Shown here piece by piece: positions 61,943 to 64,000 of a DNA stretch of 64,000 bases. Origin of the DNA: Phytophthora colocasiae (Eukaryota; Oomycota; Peronosporomycetes; Peronosporales; Peronosporaceae); contig JAGKQI010000098.1 of NCBI GenBank assembly GCA_018806915.1, positions 558,001-622,000 on the forward strand. Reading direction: 5' to 3'. Position numbers and translations under genes: made by a program. Under the pieces are notes generated by a model. It was given only the letters and a program-made list of their open reading frames with translations. It made no database searches and had not been told where the DNA came from. Within the stretch, counting starts at the first letter, position 1. Each line of letters begins with the position of its first letter.

Positions 61943-64000
61943 TTACGCTTCCTGAACGTCCAAGGCTACAAAATCTAACCCGTCCACGTTACCCTGGTTT
62001 TTCGGCGTTACAACGGCATCATCGATTCCCAAGAGCTTTATAGTGAGAACATTTTCATCGACAGCAGGTTTGGATCTCCACCGTAATCTCTGCTGCGTTG
62101 TTCGAGTCGTATCGAGGCGTTGCCCCAGCTTTCTACACCGACAACTTGTACATGTACCACAATTGACGCTCGTACTGGTGGGTGTTGATACCTCATAGAA
62201 TTGAAAGGGATTCGATCCTGTAGGGTTGTTCTGAACACTGCAATGGTCCTCTGAAATTGAGCATGTCAACGACAGTCTACAGCTATCGTTTGAATTCAAG
62301 CCAAAGCGGTCCAGCTGTCTCTTTAGGTCATCATCAAGTGGACTTTCGTCACTTGTATCAATAGCCACTGGGGACGACTTTAGTTTTTTCAGCGGCTGGC
62401 ACAACAGAATGTTGTTGTCATCGAAAAAATACTTCAGTCCGGTGTTTTCAAAACCGTAAGCATGTTTCCTGTGATGCAATAACCCTGCATCCATGAACGC
62501 ATTTCCCAGCCGCACTGCTTCACAAGGATTGTGAACGAACTTCAGATCTTGCAAACGAGCTACAATCACTTCACCCGTGCACTGTTTTGGTATGTACTGG
62601 AAACAGAGTAGCTCGTGTCATTAACCAATTCTGGTACAAGTTCCATCGCAAAGACAGCTAGCAGTTCCTCTTGGACACTTTCGAGAACATTCACGATGTC
62701 CTGGGATCTTGGACGTGCTCGAGCATTTGGCTGCCAGGCAGCTTCAATGATATTGTGTAGGTCTCCATGGAGCTTGCCATACTTCGTCTCCAATTCAATC
62801 GCAGGTCTTCTACCTTCCACCACGCTGGCAAATACCTGGAAATGATTGTTCTTTAACTCGGGAAACTTTTCCATACCTGGATGTAATACGTCCCACATCG
62901 TCATGGCTAGCGAGTAAACATCAGCAGCTTCTCCGTAAGCTGCAAGACCCGCCTTGCCGTTGATAATCTCAGGTGCCATGTAGCCTACTGTTCCTTTCAC
63001 GGGGAAGGAATTCATTGTCGATTCAACTCCAGCAGCCTTTGGAGTACTTCCAAAAGAAGCATAATCCGATAAGGTATCTGGAATTGTACTACCCTGAGAT
63101 CGATCAACTGAAAGAGGTTTGTCAGGCCGTGCCAAACAACGAGATTCGCCAAAATCAGTGAGCTTTACAGTCCCATGAACATCTACGAGGAAGTTATCTG
63201 GTTTGATATCTCGGTGGAGGAATGGTGGCGAGAAACTGTGCATATACGCAACGGCGCGCGCTGCATCCAGCATGTAGCACACGTTAAGCAACAGTTGCCG
63301 ACGAGTGTGATATCGTTGGCCGTCTTTTGGAAACCGAAGTTGAGCTGCGCATGTGATCTCACCAAGCGTACCTAGGCACAGTTCTGACACGAGGCAAATT
63401 GTCGGCGGATACACACACATGCCATGAAATTTGACGATATTTGGGTGTTTTAAGGCCCCGCAGAGAGCAGCTTCCTGCGAAAACTCAGTCACCGCGTTCT
63501 CATCGAAGAGCAACGGTGTGTACACTTTCACTGCCACAGGCGTAACTGCGTTTAAGTATCCACTGACAACCACAGCGCTAGATCCTGTCCCGATTTTCTT
63601 CTCCAGCTTTAAATGTGCAAAGTCGATGATGAGGTTTCGGTGCATTTCAATCAAAACATGGAGACCCTGTGAAGATATTCGTTCATCGATACTGTGCCGG
63701 TGTCGAAACACTGTGTGGAGCTCGACAGCTCGTTGGCCCAAGCCTCTCCAGAATTCAGTGTCAGCTTTTAACACACGCCAAATCACCACAGGAACGATAC
63801 CAGTCCACAACACTGTAGCGTACGTGAGAGCAAAGCCCACAGTATTAGACCCCAAAGAAAAGGAGAAATCACTGCCAAACTGCAAGAAAGAATGTAGGAA
63901 GATAAAAAGACAGAATTCTCGCAACGTTCGCTGGCTTGCTCGGGTTGGGAGCCGCACAAATACGAACACGAAGAACAGAAGCAGCAACGTGCGAGCAGCA
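61943..64000 (-). CDS. TKL-type protein kinase with membrane N-terminus and DEP-like C-terminus (partial)
   Basis: Minus-strand gene cut by the right window edge. Exon a (64000-62656): hydrophobic segments (LCLFIFLHSFLQF, VGFALTYATVLWTGIVPVVIW) consistent with membrane spans, then a kinase domain with Gly loop IGTGSSAVVVSG, VAVKVY lysine, HRDIKPDNFLV, DFGES and YMAPEI. Intron 62597-62655 (59 nt, minus strand GTCTTT ... TTTCCAG, phase 0) joins to exon b (62596-61943), whose start (QDLKFVHNPCEAVRLGNAFM) resembles a DEP domain, followed by a Ser/Cys-rich tail. Without splicing the kinase frame ends at 62566. Oomycete TKL kinases with membrane segments are common. Probable signalling role at a membrane; substrate unknown. 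Confidence 0.75.

Noticed and set aside
1..64000. Secreted effector genes (RXLR or Crinkler type) and tRNA or rRNA genes
   Set aside because: No ORF showed a signal peptide followed by RXLR/EER or LFLAK motifs, and no tRNA cloverleaf or rRNA sequence was recognised by eye.

Overview
This 64-kb window looks like oomycete nuclear DNA, most likely Phytophthora or a close relative. That rests on the gene and transposon families recognised by eye, introns of about 59 nt, and an oomycete-type Inr/FPR start signal upstream of a histone gene. No database search was run. About four fifths of the window is mobile DNA, much of it nested. The likely host genes are: a three-exon gene of unknown function (37613-38368), a SANT/Myb-like gene (38995-39753), a divergent short-tailed histone H4 (40208-40495), exportin-4 (58263-61874) and a TKL kinase with a DEP-like tail (61943-64000, cut by the window edge).

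Layout. 1-2042: reversed, truncated Ty3/Gypsy element A. 2045-2590: tyrosine-recombinase fragment. 2990-4296 plus 12346-12522: Crypton-like recombinase split by complete Gypsy element B (4297-12340; 460-bp LTRs, one difference, CACTA duplication). 12523-19842: Gypsy C. 19843-21955: reversed partial copy D, an inverted repeat of the 5' end of C. 22007-24110: decayed gag-like gene on the minus strand. 26060-27330: pogo-like DDE transposase relic holding an LTR tip. 27735-34132: decayed Helitron. 34333-35008: aconitase pseudogene. 35368-35900: decayed beta-helix-type gene.

40790-58046: one LINE insertion, bounded by a 15-bp duplication. It carries a hAT remnant (46462-47540) and complete Gypsy E (50999-57766; identical 153-bp LTRs, CCGGA duplication). 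Removing both leaves a LINE of about 9.4 kb. The LINE separates the H4 gene from exportin-4.

Main discoveries. (1) All Gypsy families here are packed with back-to-back short inverted repeats, in LTRs and in coding DNA; the neighbouring LINE, Helitron and host genes are not obviously so. (2) At every gag-pol junction the gag stop codon lies inside an 8-9 bp hairpin with the loop core GCGGGGCG, 7-8 nt downstream of a -1 slippery heptamer (GGGAAAC in A/C/D, AAAAAAC in E, degenerate TTCAAAA in B), and pol is always in the -1 frame. (3) B and E each carry a long antisense ORF that starts next to the 3' LTR and runs into the chromodomain end of pol. (4) The histone H4 lacks most of its acetylatable tail. 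(5) The hAT remnant has a palindrome at its broken end, as expected if a flank hairpin was resolved wrongly.

Most element genes carry frameshifts or stops, even in B and E whose LTRs are (nearly) identical. Either these copies moved in trans or the frames were damaged during reverse transcription. The intact 3.6-kb exportin ORF argues against general assembly error.
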